NCBI RefSeq assembly: GCF_963583255.1
Contig: NC_084816.1
Coordinates: 8,320,600 to 8,384,599, forward strand
Origin: Pyrus communis
Taxonomy: Eukaryota; Streptophyta; Magnoliopsida; Rosales; Rosaceae
DNA: 64,000 nucleotides
Direction of reading: 5' to 3'
Position 1 is the stretch's first letter. Each line of letters opens with the position of its first letter. A model generated the notes under the pieces. It saw nothing but the letters and a program-made list of their open reading frames with translations, did no database searches and was not told the DNA's origin. The position numbers were made by a program, and so were the translations under genes. Below, in pieces: positions 46,798 to 59,901 of this stretch.

Positions 46798-48249
46798 TGA
46801 ATGACCATTCAATTAGATAATCTCTAACAAGCGAGGCATACATGTGTAAATTGGTCCAGAGTAAGGCCTAGACATGAAAGGTGAGGACATATAGATTTGA
46901 TTAGATTTACATGAACGTCAATGTTTTATATTGAAAAGTGAAATTCGCACTTTTTTTTTTCACCTTGTACACTTTTGTTTGTTTATGATATTTAAATTAT
47001 CTAAAAAAATACAAAATAAGCAAGTGGTCATATTTCTACCAAGTTTGGTACATATCGGGTGTCCTGATTGTTTTGCCCTTAGAGCACCATATGATATACT
47101 TTCTAGAAGAAAAAAAAATTATTATTAAAGAGAGGGGGAGTGTTTGAAACTATTACATCAATATTGGGAAGGATAGAGTTTCGAATCCAGGATGTATGAG
47201 TAGAAACTCAACACCCTATTCACTAAGATATTAGATCACATAAACTATATAATAATACTAATTTCCAATAAATGTTAGGCTATGTATCCACTTCTTCAAT
47301 TTTGTTCCATCTTGATTCATAAAAAGTCCAAGGGATTCCAAATGAAAGAGAATGCACTAGCTTGTCTGGTGAATATTTCAATTTATGTTTTATTTTTTAT
47401 TTTTTATATGTAAGACATGGTGGAAACATATGAGGGGAATGAAGGATGAAGAAAGTGGTGAGAGTGAGGGGGATAAATAAAGAATAAAGATTGAAAAATA
47501 AAATCTTGAAAATGTAAATAGCTTAAATAGTTTTCGGTTTGATTATTATTTTCACTATTTCTAAGACAAAAATTATCAAAAATTAAAAATGAAATGGTTA
47601 TAAAACCAGCTCTTACCTTCCTTATTTTGTTGTAATGTTATTCCTTTATATATGTACAAATCATTTTTGATATCAGTAACAGTTATTATTTTTATGATTT
47701 TGACTTGTATTCTTTATGATTGTGACTTGTGGTTAAGGATAAAAACCAAGCCAAGTGGCGTTCTGAAAAAAAGAGTTTAAGAAAATCGCAACAGTGATAC
47801 AAGCGAGATAATTGTGGTGGGAAAGTTGAATGCACAACCTCAAGTGCAAAGATAAAAGCTCTGAATGATTAGAGCGACAATTACCTTGTATTGAAGTATA
47901 TTAATTTATAAAAACTTGCAGTTTAACACAAGCTCTAAGTTACTGGCATACCAATTAGAGGAATGATATAACTTTACAATATTTTTACAATCATTTGAAC
48001 GCAATTGAGAATTATAACTAAATAGCAAATCTCAAACTGAAGACAGTAATTAATCAAGTTACATAACTTGTTGAGGTCAATAAAGTTTTGTTTTTTTTTT
48101 TCTTTCAGTTTTAAACTGAGAGAAAGGGAAATACAGAAAAATGGAATTCCCAGATCAGGAAAGTTTCAGTCATCTAAAATCTAAAATTAATTCCTTTCAG
48201 CACTGAAGAGCTAAGCCATCCTCTTTCTGCCAAGTCCCTTATATTATGC
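46798..48249. other. Intergenic, downstream of LOG
   Basis: AT-rich, with no gene recognised. A region near 47140-47240 has SINE-like wording (GAGTTTCGAATCCAGG) but no tail. The last ~200 bases before 48250 probably contain the LOG 3'UTR. Confidence 0.4.
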
Positions 48250-51200
48250 TCACCTTGATATGTCACAAATTGTGGGATAGCCTAACTGCTCAATTTCCCA
48301 GCTTAACTTTGAAGCAACTCTTTCATGGCGTGGAAAATATTCCTGACGAAAAAAAAAAAAAAAAATGTGCAGATCAAGTTTAATTAGGACATACAAATAC
48401 AGCAGAACCAAATAATGTTTCTTTATATTTTAAGATTGACAAAAAAGTTGGAAAAACATTTTGATTGATTACCTCCATTTTCTTCACTAACTCCTTGCCA
48501 GTAGGAGCAGAAACAATTATGTGGCGTGCTGTTGGACTAATGAAACCTTCCTCTACTGCCTTATCAATAAATGACAACAAGGAGTTATAGTACCCATCCA
48601 CATTCAGCAAACCCACCTGAAAAATAAAGGACATTTTTAATCCACATATTCACCTCATCACGATTTGAAGAAATAGTGAGAAATAGTTTTTTTGTCAAAC
48701 TTATGTTTTCAGACTGTGAAATAAGGAATGTCAATTTATTCAAAAATCAAACATGACTGATGATAAAAATTCACAATTTTACACAGCTTGTCTTGGGAAC
48801 ATTTCTCATGATTCAGAGATGTTCAAAAGATCATAAGACCTCAATTTGAGTTACTCCATTGTAAGGTGTGATGATTTACTAATGGAGTAACTTTAAGTAA
48901 CAAGGTTATGAATAAATTAACTAGGCACAAACACAAGCATTACCGGTTTATCATGAATGCCCAGTTGAGCCCATGCTATCACTTCAAGAAGCTCTTCAAG
49001 AGTTCCATAGCCACCTTCATACATTCAAAGAAAAAGGAATAAATAAATAAACAAATAAAAAAAATAATAATAATCTAAACTGCATATTAAAAGAACCCTG
49101 TTCGTCAACAAAAAACTGATGAAATTACTATTATACCCTTTTAAACATAACTAAAAGAAAATATTAGAAAAGGAAAAAATTGGACATAATAGAATTTCGC
49201 ACAAACAAATTTTTGTTGTTTTTTTCCTAAACCTCACAACCATGTCATCCTATTAATACATAAACTCACTCTTTCTCTCTCTCATTTGCACCCACCCACG
49301 TCCACCTTTTCCCCACTTTTTCTAACTTCCCCAATCAACTATTTTTTTTTCATAAATTTAATTTAATTCTGTTTAAAATTTTAAAAATTACAGTGTGTGT
49401 GTGTACTGCATCTTGTAATAATAATAATAACCTGAATCAGTAATTCACTGGTAACACTGTCCAATCTCCTTTACTTCCTTTCTTTTCTTAACTAAAGTCA
49501 ATTGGGCTGGCCACTTTGTCTGTAGCTTTGTACTGAATGAGCTTTGAGTGAACCCAATTAGAGTGAACTTGAGGCCCAAATGTAGGCCCAATATGGTAAA
49601 TCTAAAAGGGTTAGTGACTATTTTTTGGAACTAAAAAAGGTTAATTATTTTAACCTACCTCTTTTAGGCTTTTAGCTTGCTACATGTCATCAATTTAGAG
49701 TGCATATGATTAAAATAGGAGTGCTGAAATTGTTATTCTGTAACAATAGCGACACGAGCTACTACCCAAATCACTCTGGAAAAGGTGCCCGGAGTACCCT
49801 TTGAGCAAACTTTTAGTAGTGAGTTTGGATTCTACATGGATTGGATTGAAAAGAGACAGTTTTCAGCTCCTAACATATCCCAAAAAGTTAAAAGAAAAAT
49901 AAAGGGAGTGCAAGTTGGTTAAAGGGTTTAAGGCCAGCTTGAAACTTTTATGTCTTATTTCATATGCTGGTCACATCTTACCAAGGACCATTTTCATTTG
50001 GCATTTGGTTGATTTGGTGAAAGGGTTTATAACTTTTTCTCTCTTTTTCTTATTTTAGCGAATGGATGGGAGAGGGACAGGCTAACGAACTGCTTGTAAC
50101 CACAGAAAGCAAGAGCTCCCCAAAACCCTAATTTTCCAGTTTTCAGTAAGAAACAAGTGAGTGAATAGTCTTTTTGGTTCGTTTGGTTGATAGGGTTTGA
50201 ATGGTTGCTCTTCGACTATTAGTATTTCATTGCTAAGCATAAATAAATAAATATGCTTGTAGCTTAAGTAGTAGAATTTCTTCCTAAACATTTTAAAGCA
50301 TTATTTTTTACTGGAAAAAGATAAAATAAATAATAAAAAAACTATGCTTAAGTAAAAGGTCTAATGAGTCTTACTCCAACCCTTGAAGTAAGTCTAAAAA
50401 ATTAGCTTTCAAAACACTCCAACCCTTGGGCCAAAATGGGGTTATGCGTTAAACTCAATATTGGGGCAAATTCCGGCCAAGATTTGTGTTTGGATTAGTG
50501 GGCTGGCTCACATTTGTACGTCGCGCTAGCAAAATCAAGGTAGCCTCGCAATTAATGTGCCTCATGCCTCAACGCCCTGAGGTATTAAAGAGGCAGGGGT
50601 CCCACATATGTGGGTTCTGTCGCCCTTGTTATTGAGCCAAAAATGGCTTTTTATGTCATGTACGGCCTAGATTAAATGGGCCGTTAGATCATGTTCCCCA
50701 TTCAAACTTTTTTTTTAAAATTTTTATATTTATAAATTCATTAAATTTAGTGGCTGAGATTTAATATGATCAAACCCAATGGTAAAAAAAAAGTATATAT
50801 ATAAAAAAAATCTAACGGTCCAAATTTAAATCCAATGACTAAAAAAACAAAAAAAACAATTATTTATACATAGTGCTTCATGAGTTTTATGCTGTCGGTT
50901 TAGTAGAAAAGTTGTTTCTAGATTAAAATCTAAATTTTTTGGGCTGAAAATTTTAGCTTTTAACCTAAGTGTTGGAAATGATCTGGGTGAATAAAAACAG
51001 TGGACAAAGAGAAGAAAATAGACTTATGGTTTTGTTTTTTTGTGTCTAAGCAGGCCTGGACTACACTACACTCGGATTACAAGTTATCAAACCCGTGTAA
51101 GTTAAAAGTCGTCGGATTTTATTAGTAATTCGTTAATTCTTTATTTATTAATTATTTTGGTGATGTTTTTTGTGTGTCTTTTCTTTTACTAATATTAGCT

Positions 51201-52163
51201 TCCTGCTGCAACATCGGCCAAAGCCAAATATTCTAAATCCAGGAATATAGCTACCTTTGGGTTTATTTGACTGGGGCAAAGCAAAATTTCCAGAGTTGAC
51301 ACTTGACACTAAGACTGCATAATGCATTAACATTTAACAGTACCTTTGCAGCTTTCTAAACCTGTACATATGGTTTACTGCTAAGGGCCACAACCAACAC
51401 CTTCATTTTTATGTTTTTTTGTTCACAGAGATATGGAAGAAGATAGATGAAACATTTTCTAATTGGGAATTAAAATCTAATAAATGACAAGTGAATCACA
51501 AGAGATTACACGCTATCAAATGAGTGTATACAATTATGTATTCCCATCTCTTATTATGCAATGATAAAAATACATACGAGAGATGCATACAAGAGATGAT
51601 AGATGCAGACCCACTGAAGTGACATAAAGTTTGTCACTAAAGTGAACCCGAAATAGGATTCGTCACTCTTGAAGAATATTCTTTAGCAAAATTTTAGTAG
51701 GACTGCCTTATTTTCAAATGTTCTTTCCAGCTTCTTGTAGATACCTTTAATTATGCACAATATGGCCCATGTCAACTAAGGTGACTTTTGAAGATATATA
51801 ATATTCTTGCTGGGAACTAGTTTCTTTCATTTTATAAATCATGTTATTTTATGGCCACTTTAAAATTTTACTTTCATATATTTCAAGGGAACTTTGAGCA
51901 ATCACTATATGTCATATTGTTTGCCTAAGAAAATAGAAGTTATTAAGGTGTATTAGTATGAAGTATATTAATGCCAGGTTTTATACCAACCGGGTAAGGC
52001 AATAAAGGCATCGGAGTGCTTCGCCATCTCTGCCTTCCTTTGGTGCATGTCTGCTACTGCTTTCACTTCCCCCACAGTTTCTCCAGTTATCTGAAAACTC
52101 AGTTGATACACACAAATTAGTCTCGAAAAAAATGAAAAAATTAGGCAGAAAAACAAGCACAAA

Positions 52164-52206
<43 letters not shown>

Positions 52207-54104
52207 CATGGTGCTTGGCAAAGAGAAGCAATCATGAGTGGTACACATTGGTGGGCTCAATCTAATATGACTCAGCAATTCCACACCAGGCAAAAAGAAT
52301 TGGCGAAATCTTGAGTGCAACAAGCCACGGGGTTTACATTCTTTTGTGCTTATCTTCTCACATCATCATATTATGTAAGAGGGGGAGAGAGAGATTTCAC
52401 AAACGAGATATCCACCAATGTACATCTAAGTTCATGACAAAGGGAAGGAAAATATAAGAAATTAAAGGTGTACAATGTTGAGAGTTGAAATGTGAGGAAG
52501 AGTTGTCCCACGTTGGTGAGGGACAAGATTTGCTATGTACTTATATAGTCTTGGACTACTTCTCATATTGTTAATTAGTTTTATGATGGAATCTCAATTT
52601 CATCATAAAAGGCTGATATTTTTGTTCCATGAAGAATCTGAGTAACTACTAGTGGGATAAATAAAGCTAGTAGGAAGGACAAAAATGTAGAAGACCCAAG
52701 ATTAGCAAGGTGGATGTAGGGATGAATTAAATACCAATTCCACATGTAAAAGCTGAAAATTGGAGGACCAATCATATTTCCAAGCTAGAGAGGTCCTAGC
52801 TGATTCAATCTTGAATTCCAAAAGTGATATGTGGGAGAACCAGAATTTTAAGATAACAAAGGTGAGGCAGAAATTCATCGTACATGTAAATGTGGCTACC
52901 AAAAGCTACATGAATAATATTCCAAAGTACTATAATAAAAAGAGAGAAAAAGAAGTAGACAATTCTCTCTCTCTCTCTATTTGTAGCACAAGTTGTATTG
53001 TATGGTCATTTTCATTATACCGTGTTAGAGTAAAATGTCATGGGAAAAATAATAGAGAACGCACCTCTCTAGGCATGAGTGTCTTGGGAATAACTCTACA
53101 AAAACAATAACATGACAAAATGATCAGTTTGAGTTGAAGACCAAAAGCCAATAATATTAATGAATTAAAGGCAAGGAGGAAGAATTAAGATCCTCACCCA
53201 ATGACATGTCTACCACCATCATAAACAGCTTGGGAAATCAGCCCCATCAGTCCAACACTCCCTCCTCCATATACTAAATCAATATTCTTTGAAACCTTTT
53301 GTATATGAACCAGACAATAATACTCAGTAACCGAAAAAAACTTCGGATTGTTATTTGTAATCCAAAAAAGTCATTCTATATCTTTTTGAGTAGAAAGAGT
53401 AAAAATAGATGTGCATGATAACTATTTAGAAGTACAAATTAATAAAATTCTCATCATACTAGAATTACCCCATTCTATCTCTGTGTGTGCGCGTGCGTGT
53501 GAGAGATAGAGGTATTAATCAAATAACTACATTTGGTTGTTCCATGAAAGTGGGAAGGATGGATGAAAAAATTTCATTGTTGATTCCCAGCCTTCTTTAT
53601 GTATGGAGACGTATAGATTGAGAAAAACTAATGGAGCTATCATATGAAGGGTTTCCTTTTACAGAGTAAGATACATGAAACAGAGGCTTGACGTTGAAAA
53701 TGGTCAAGATTAATAAGCTTATGTCGATTTAAGGACATCATTTGAAAACATGAACCCATATTACACACACACACACACACACACATATATGTATTCATGC
53801 GTGAATATATTATATATGTATATATATAGAAGAACAGTGAAGATCAACCTACTTGAATTTCAGCTAGAAAACCCAAAAAATCAAACCCAATTAAGTTGAA
53901 AAACAAGTAAAAGGTTTAAAAAAACAAAAGCCAAATTTAAATCCAAATTTAAATAAACAGAAGTATTGTTAGTATTAGTATTAGTATTACCAATTCTTCT
54001 CCCAGCTCAATCGCAGCTTCCTTATAACTGCTTTTGTTTCCTGGACTACTTCCACAGAACACACAAATCCTCTTGAATTTTGATTGCTTCATTTCCTTCT
54101 CCAT
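48250..54104 (-). CDS. LOG: LOG cytokinin riboside 5'-monophosphate phosphoribohydrolase
   Basis: Seven exons (53991-54104, 53198-53295, 53065-53095, 51991-52090, 48944-49014, 48473-48616, 48250-48342) join in frame to 216 residues, the usual LOG length. The enzyme releases active free-base cytokinins from nucleoside 5'-monophosphates in one step, in cytosol and nucleus. Visible hallmarks are [18 protein letters not shown] (10-27), GGGSVGLMG (48-56), the arginine in [10 protein letters not shown] (Arg99) and PGGYGTLEE (114-122), holding the catalytic glutamate (Glu122). The start is the ATG just before [11 protein letters not shown]; the upstream open frame runs through the 5'UTR GA repeat and is not coding. 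Intron 4 is unusually large (49015-51990). It most resembles the Arabidopsis LOG1/LOG3 group, but the paralogue cannot be named without a tree. Six-intron structure and intact residues indicate a functional gene. Confidence 0.97.
49015..51990 (-). other. Large LOG intron 4
   Basis: A 2,976-base GT-AG intron, larger than all other LOG introns except none; the next is about 650-700 bases less than a quarter of it. It splits the PGG motif codon. No transposon ends could be fixed inside, and the frames at 50082-50291 and 51148-51333 look random. Confidence 0.75.
52169..52202. repeat. (GA)n microsatellite in LOG intron 3
   Basis: About 17 GA units between exons 3 and 4. Confidence 0.9.
53763..53784. 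repeat. (CA)n microsatellite in LOG intron 1
   Basis: About 11 ACA/CAC units followed by TA-rich sequence. Confidence 0.85.
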
Positions 54105-54115
54105 CTTTCTCTTAA

Positions 54116-54116
<1 letters not shown>

Positions 54117-54157
<41 letters not shown>
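54117..54157 (-). repeat. (GA)n tract in the LOG 5'UTR
   Basis: About 20 GA units on the sense strand, 12 bases upstream of the start codon and within the predicted leader. Such GAGA tracts can bind plant BBR/BPC factors (established for other genes); here a regulatory role is inferred. Confidence 0.85.
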
Positions 54158-54219
54158 ACAGCTTGAGAATTTGGAAGTGGTTTGGTTTGATTTTGGTTTC
54201 ATGGGGCTGTGTTTGCACA

Positions 54220-54227
54220 TATATATA
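54220..54227 (-). promoter_or_regulatory. TATA box of LOG
   Basis: The minus strand reads TATATATA about 115 bases upstream of the ATG. This implies a leader of about 85 bases dominated by the GA tract. Confidence 0.55.
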
Positions 54228-54329
54228 ATGGTGCAACAGCTTAGAGGCGTATATTAGCACGCGCAGTTCCATACTCATTAGTCCGTCCATACCTTTGCGG
54301 ACCAGAGAGAGTGAGGGGCTTATTTTTTC

Positions 54330-56816
54330 ACCCAACTTGTATCCATATCTCTCTTACCCACCAATCAGAATGAGACTATCTTTTGTTATCAATTTTATTA
54401 TTATAAATGGGGTTTTGTAATCCAAATAGTCCATGAGATTGTCATAACTCATCATTTTGGTTTCTGACAATGAAAATCGATAGAAGTGGTCCCTGAATTT
54501 GTCCATCCTAAATCATTTTGATCATTCTGTGAAAAATCTATCAGTATTACCATTAAGAGGATTGGTTGGTTTGACAAAAACATCCTTAAAAAGATGGTTA
54601 TGTGGTCGCTTACGTGACAATTTAACGATGATATTGACAGATTTTTCACAGAAGAACTAAAATGATTTACGGTGGACAAATTCAATGACCAATTCTATAG
54701 AATTTTAGTGTCATAGACCAAAGTGAAAAATTATGCTAATCTCAGAGACTAGTTTAGCTAAAAAAACCTTATATATGTGGTAAAAGATAATTAGACAAGG
54801 CTAGTGTCATGCGAGCCTCGGTTGTAAACTAGTGCTAACTACATTTCACATTTTATAATGGAGGCAATTGTAAAATGGGATATTGTGTTTTAATTTTATC
54901 ATATTTTGCATTATGAGATATTGAAATGATATCAATTTATTTGTTTTAGTCTGGTTGTTTGATTCTTCATTTGTGTTTGGTGGCATGTAGTTTGAAGACA
55001 CGAAATATGATTTTCAAAAATGAATTCACAACTTCACTTTAAGTTAGAAAACAACCAAAAATATGATTTTTGAACTCCAAATTTGAGCAGTAAGTCATAC
55101 TCTTATAAAAACTTACCTCGATAGAGCAAGAGAGCAACCACATTCACGAAGGCTCTCCTCACCAGAAAGATAGTGTGATTAAAACCAAGAAGTGGAGATA
55201 GTTTGAAGATAAGAGAAACATGAAGGGGAAGAGATCAAGAAGGATTGCCGCCAGCCCCAAACCGAAAGGCAGTGGTCGACGAAGGGACTTTATTTATTTA
55301 TTATTGTTATTCTATGTTTTTCCTTCTTAACAAGTAGGGTTTTTAACGTTTACAAGTACTGATCCTTTACGACTTTAGTTATTATTTCTTGTTGTGAGGT
55401 TTGATAAGGGATTACGAGGATTTAACGCTACAAGATATATGTAGTATTCACACTAAAGAATTAATTCTTTGGGATGAACCTCCACCTTTACCAACTCTTC
55501 TATTACTACTTTCAGATTTTTTTGGGTTTTCTTGCTCACAAAGTTTGTCTCACGTTTCTGATGTGTTTTCTTTTGTTCTAACATGTGTTTTTTTTTTTTT
55601 CTTTCTTTCTTTCTGTTGGGATTGTCAACTAAGTATCCATGTATATTTAGGCTACTTTATTTTGTAAAGACTGCAGTATAAAACATCAAATGGATGGATT
55701 TGAAATGACCCAATGCAATGCATTTACAGATTTGTAAATAATCACTTGAAAGGGAGTCATTTCAAAATCCTTTATTTAGTCACTTTCTAATCCTTCGTAT
55801 TACCAATTAATTTTACGGTGAAACATTATCTTTCTTCATAAAAGACTTGCCAATTACATGTTGAAATGTATATGTAATATCTACAAGTATGAGATGTGTG
55901 TGCACTGCAGCTTCACATGAGAGCCATGACCCCATATTAGATGTAGCCTCGGCCGCCCTCCTACCTAGACAAAGTTGTTGTATGCGTAGGAAACATTTAT
56001 ATTTGACTTGCAAAAAGGAACAAGATCCCTACATTTCCCCACATTCTCGCTCTCATCTGGACCAAACATGCTGTCTTATCCTCATCTCTGGCCTACTAAA
56101 AATGCTTTGCATCCTCCTCTCCACTCCAAAAATTCAATTGTTTTTTTTACTACTCAAATATTGCTCAGCAACTTTTATGGACTTTTTGTTTGTTTATTTG
56201 CTTACATATATATACATATATTTATATTTTTGATATCAATTGCCTGGATTGTTGGAGCCGTATCCTTCCTCTTAAACTAATCTCTGTTGTCACTTATAAT
56301 ATACATACACGAACCTCTACGTATCCGACCTAGGGTTGAAGATAAGGAGACGTATAGAAAACTAAGACAAGAATAGTAGAATTTAGTGGATGTGTGACTA
56401 GCTAGTGTAATTACATGCCTCAACTTTATTGTTCGATCATATGATTAAAGTAGCAACACGCCGACATACCGTGGAATTTCCAACAATTCACTTCGCCGCC
56501 ACATTAGCTAATTTTATTATGACCCACATGTCACTAAGACAATGATCATGTATTTGATTTTGAAGTTCAGGACTATTAATCCATATTAGATATGGTCAAG
56601 GACCAAGTTAAATCAAATTAGTCCGTACGGGCCTCACTAACACGGGACTACCAGTCCTGGGCTTCAACACGAGATTGCAAAAGAACCCTGCAATCCGGCC
56701 TGCAACTTCAGTTCACGCCCCACGAAATCCCGATGTGTCGATTTGGTTCAACGCTTTAAATTTTGACGCCGTCGACTGCGTTCGACGCTAGAAATTCCTT
56801 GAGAACGAACCCAAAA
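54330..56816. other. LOG upstream intergenic sequence
   Basis: No gene recognised. A stretch at 54420-54770 has partly inverted phrases (GACCAAAGTGAAAAAT against ATCATTTTGGTTTCTG; AATTTGTCCA against TGGACAAATT). It may be an old ~350-base MITE, but ends were not resolved. Frames at 55401-55667 and 55889-56280 show no known domain. Confidence 0.35.
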
Positions 56817-56820
56817 AATT

Positions 56821-56862
56821 ATGATCGACTGGAGCAGAGCGCCTACCAAGATTCCGACGGTG
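56821..56862 (+). other. Possible orphan first exon
   Basis: ATG opens MIDWSRAPTKIPT and is followed by a donor-like ACG, GTGGGTTTG. Upstream sequence is GC-richer, like a promoter/UTR. No partner exon was found downstream, where transposons begin at 57120. It may be a truncated gene start or coincidence. Confidence 0.2.
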
Positions 56863-57119
56863 GGTTTGTTGCTTCTCCTTCCTCCTGCTCATTGAACTGA
56901 CGGAAAAAAAAAAATCAAAAGAAATTCAACAAAATAATGGACAGTCTGACATTGTATCATTCACAAATTGAATCAACTAAAGTAAAGGAAGAGAGAGTGG
57001 GGTTGGAGAAATGAGTCGGACCAAAAAAAGTGTGAATTAAAATTAATAAAATATTAACTTTTTGTTTTTTCTGATTAAAAGGCGACAAAAAATGTTGGAT
57101 CTCAAAAATAAAAATATTA

Positions 57120-59893
57120 GGATGAGTTTGTTTCATCATATTATCTCCGACTAGACTAACTTCAAAGACTAAATTAAATTGGCTTAGAATAGATTAAGTT
57201 GAATTAACTTAGTGAGACATTTGATGTAGTATCGGACTACAAGTAGGATAATAAAAAGTAAGGGTTTTTCTATTAGTACCCCACATATTGTTGAATGCAC
57301 CTCACATAAAATATTACTTATATACTCTAATACAAAAAGACTATTTAGGCCCCATAAGATTATGAATACACTTCCAAATCATTTTTAGCGTATAATATTT
57401 TCTTCAAACTCTCGAAGCCACTCTCACCTGCTATTGAACTCAACAACACAATTCAATGCAATGTTATTTATCACATATTAGTTTGTGGTTATAATATTTC
57501 ATTTGATTGGCTAAAATTTCTATAGAGAAAATTCAAGGTGTTTGTTTTTGGCATGGTAGAGTTTGCTCCTGCCTGTTGGGCATATACAGAAAATAAATAT
57601 TGAAAACCTCATGAAGCAACTTAGGGCAACTTGTCATAATCCTCACATTATTGCTCCTTACTTGAGCCAATAGAGTAATAGTTTTCAATGTGATGGCTTG
57701 ATGATGATGGACACTTCCAAAATTCTCTTGAACAATCTTTTGAATTCACTTGCTAAGATTGCAAAGGGTCTATTCCATTCTTTGCAAAACTTGGTTTGCA
57801 TTCGATGCTTTTGATCCAATTTCTTCAAATATGAAATTTAAAATCCCTAATTGATAGAAAACTAAACACTCAATTGACATAAACTCAGATGTTGATAAAG
57901 AGTTTAAGTGTTAGGTGTATATTGAGAGTGTGCGTGTGAGGGCAGTATTGGAAAAAAATGTGGGATGCATTAAAATAAATTTTAATTCAAAGAGTAAAAG
58001 TAGGGTTTATTAAGTATGTGATATGAAATTTACCACACACATAAACAGGCTAAAAACTCCAACATAGAACGTATATCTAGCATGCAACTCATCCGGACGT
58101 TAGGATCAAATATGAACATGAGAGACTCATTATGCTTTATGAAAACTCTTTGAAAAACCATGCAACCCTTAGGACGTGATGTTCATCCTAAGTGAAATTA
58201 CAATTATTAATCACAAAAAGCCAGCGCCAATTTCAAAGAAGCTTCCGACCAAAATTGCATCAAATTACTTTTTTAAAGATCCTAATGGTGATTAGGCATT
58301 AAGACAATTAGATAGTTTTAATCACGGTGATTAATAATTCAAAGTGTACATGCAATCAATCATAAGCAATTAAATAAAAATTACATATTCATGCTAAGGC
58401 TCAAGGATTCGCCCTAGCAATTACTCTCTGTCTCCAAAGTTGCATAAAAGAAAGCGTAGCCAAAGCTAAGAGCGGCAAAGCAATATATTTGCTAAGCCAT
58501 CGCACAAACCCTAAAACATAGGTCCTTTATTCCAACTAGGAAACTAAATAATAATAAAATATTTTAGAAAATAAAGCCCTAATTAAACTAGGAAAATCTG
58601 CACATAAACTGTCCAGCCACGTTTTAGCCTCAAGTCTCCTCCAAATCTGGCCCACAATAGCTTGTTTTGAAGATCAGGACGTTCTGAACACATCTCCAGA
58701 AGCCCAAGAACCCATTTGAGGCCATCTTGGGCTCCAAAAATGTAATTCAAGCCCAAAACGTCACTATTCTAGCACCGCGCACTGCTCCTTTATTTTATTG
58801 CCAGAAAATCATCGCTCGGTAGAAAAAATATGATATTTTGATACAATCAAGCTAACTGACTCACGAACATCCTCCAACTAGAATTACTCCAAAATTCGTC
58901 CATTTGGTTATGTTTTGCTCTAGAGGAATTTGAAAGTCCTATATTGAAAATACAATTCAAAGAATCAAAATTCTTCCAAAATAATAACCAAAATATACTA
59001 AGAATAGGGTTAAATATATAATATGAAATTGACTCATCAGTATGTGTGGTGTAGTCAACAAAATGTGGGGTGTGAATAAAACAACCCAAAAGTAATTCCT
59101 TTTTTTTTTCTTTTCCTATTCTAGAACTCTCTCCCTCTCTCATGAAACATCTCTCTTCACTCTCCCTCTACCTATTTTCCCGTCAAACCCCATCTCCCTC
59201 TTCCCACGAATCATAAAACATAAAGCCCAAATTTCACAAGTCTCTCACAAATCACAAAATTTAAATACCAAATTTCACAAGTTTCTCTACTTCTTCCTCA
59301 CCGCCAGCGAAAACCCCAACTGGTACTTAGGCACTTGGTATGCTTTCGGTCTTGACTTGCGTCTGGGTCACATGCGAACACTGAGATTGGCATTGAGCTT
59401 CTGGTGATGTCGTCTGGCGGTGGTCTGGTGGTTGAGTTGTGCAAGATGAAGAGAGAGGGAGAGAGTGTTAGTGGTGTTATCTTGTCAGAGAGAGAACATA
59501 GAGTAAAGAGGGGTTGGAGTAGGAGAGAGGATAGAGAACAAAGAGCGGATGCTAGCAGGAGAGCTGAGATGAAGCCAATGACTTAGCTAGTCCCATGGTT
59601 TTTGGGGGACTCGCTAAGAACCTCTAGCGACCCCCTTAGTCTGGGCAAGTCCCCGCTAATCTCATTAACTTTTGTCATGCGCGATAACAAATATGGAACT
59701 GGATTAATAGTTAGTCCAGTCTAGTCTAGTGAGAGCTAGTGAGGGCAAACAAACTCCCCCTTATAGTCTATTACTTAGTGTGACACTGCACTAAACGCTT
59801 CATTATTATTGTATTATTTAGTCCATGCCAAGCCAATCTAGTTTGACCATTGGAGCTAGTCCAATCTGAACTAATCTGTTGTAATAAACAGAC
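57120..59893. mobile_element. Tourist-like element, same family as 27770-28671
   Basis: Left end GGATGAGTTTGTTTCATC and right end (inverse GTCTGTTTATTACAAC) are flanked by TTA at 57117-57119 and 59894-59896. Its subterminal text (ACTTAGTGTGACACTGCAC, then TAAACGCTTCA; inverted at 57190-57230) matches the 902-base element in the copia relic. The length of 2,774 bases is mostly due to the nested element at 57262-59087. The right half has GA-rich non-coding frames only. Confidence 0.65.
57262..59087. mobile_element. 1,826-bp inverted-repeat element, nested
   Basis: Inverted termini of about 46 bases (left GGGTTTTTCTATTAGTACCC; right, inward, GGGTTGTTTTATTCACACCC; then CCACAT and TTGTTGA in both). 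A perfect 8-base duplication AAAAGTAA is at 57254-57261 and 59088-59095. An internal stretch near 57940-57990 echoes the termini. A transposase was not seen. Text near 57550-57830 looks like decayed coding sequence but could not be assigned. Confidence 0.7.
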
Positions 59894-59901
59894 TTATGTT
59901 C

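Noticed and set aside
54105..54335. 77-codon N-terminal extension of LOG
   Set aside because: It reads through the GA repeat and likely promoter/TATA; LOG proteins start at the position equivalent to 54104.
57550..57830. Kinase- or enzyme-like decayed coding sequence
   Set aside because: Text looked codon-like, but frames are broken and no motif could be named.
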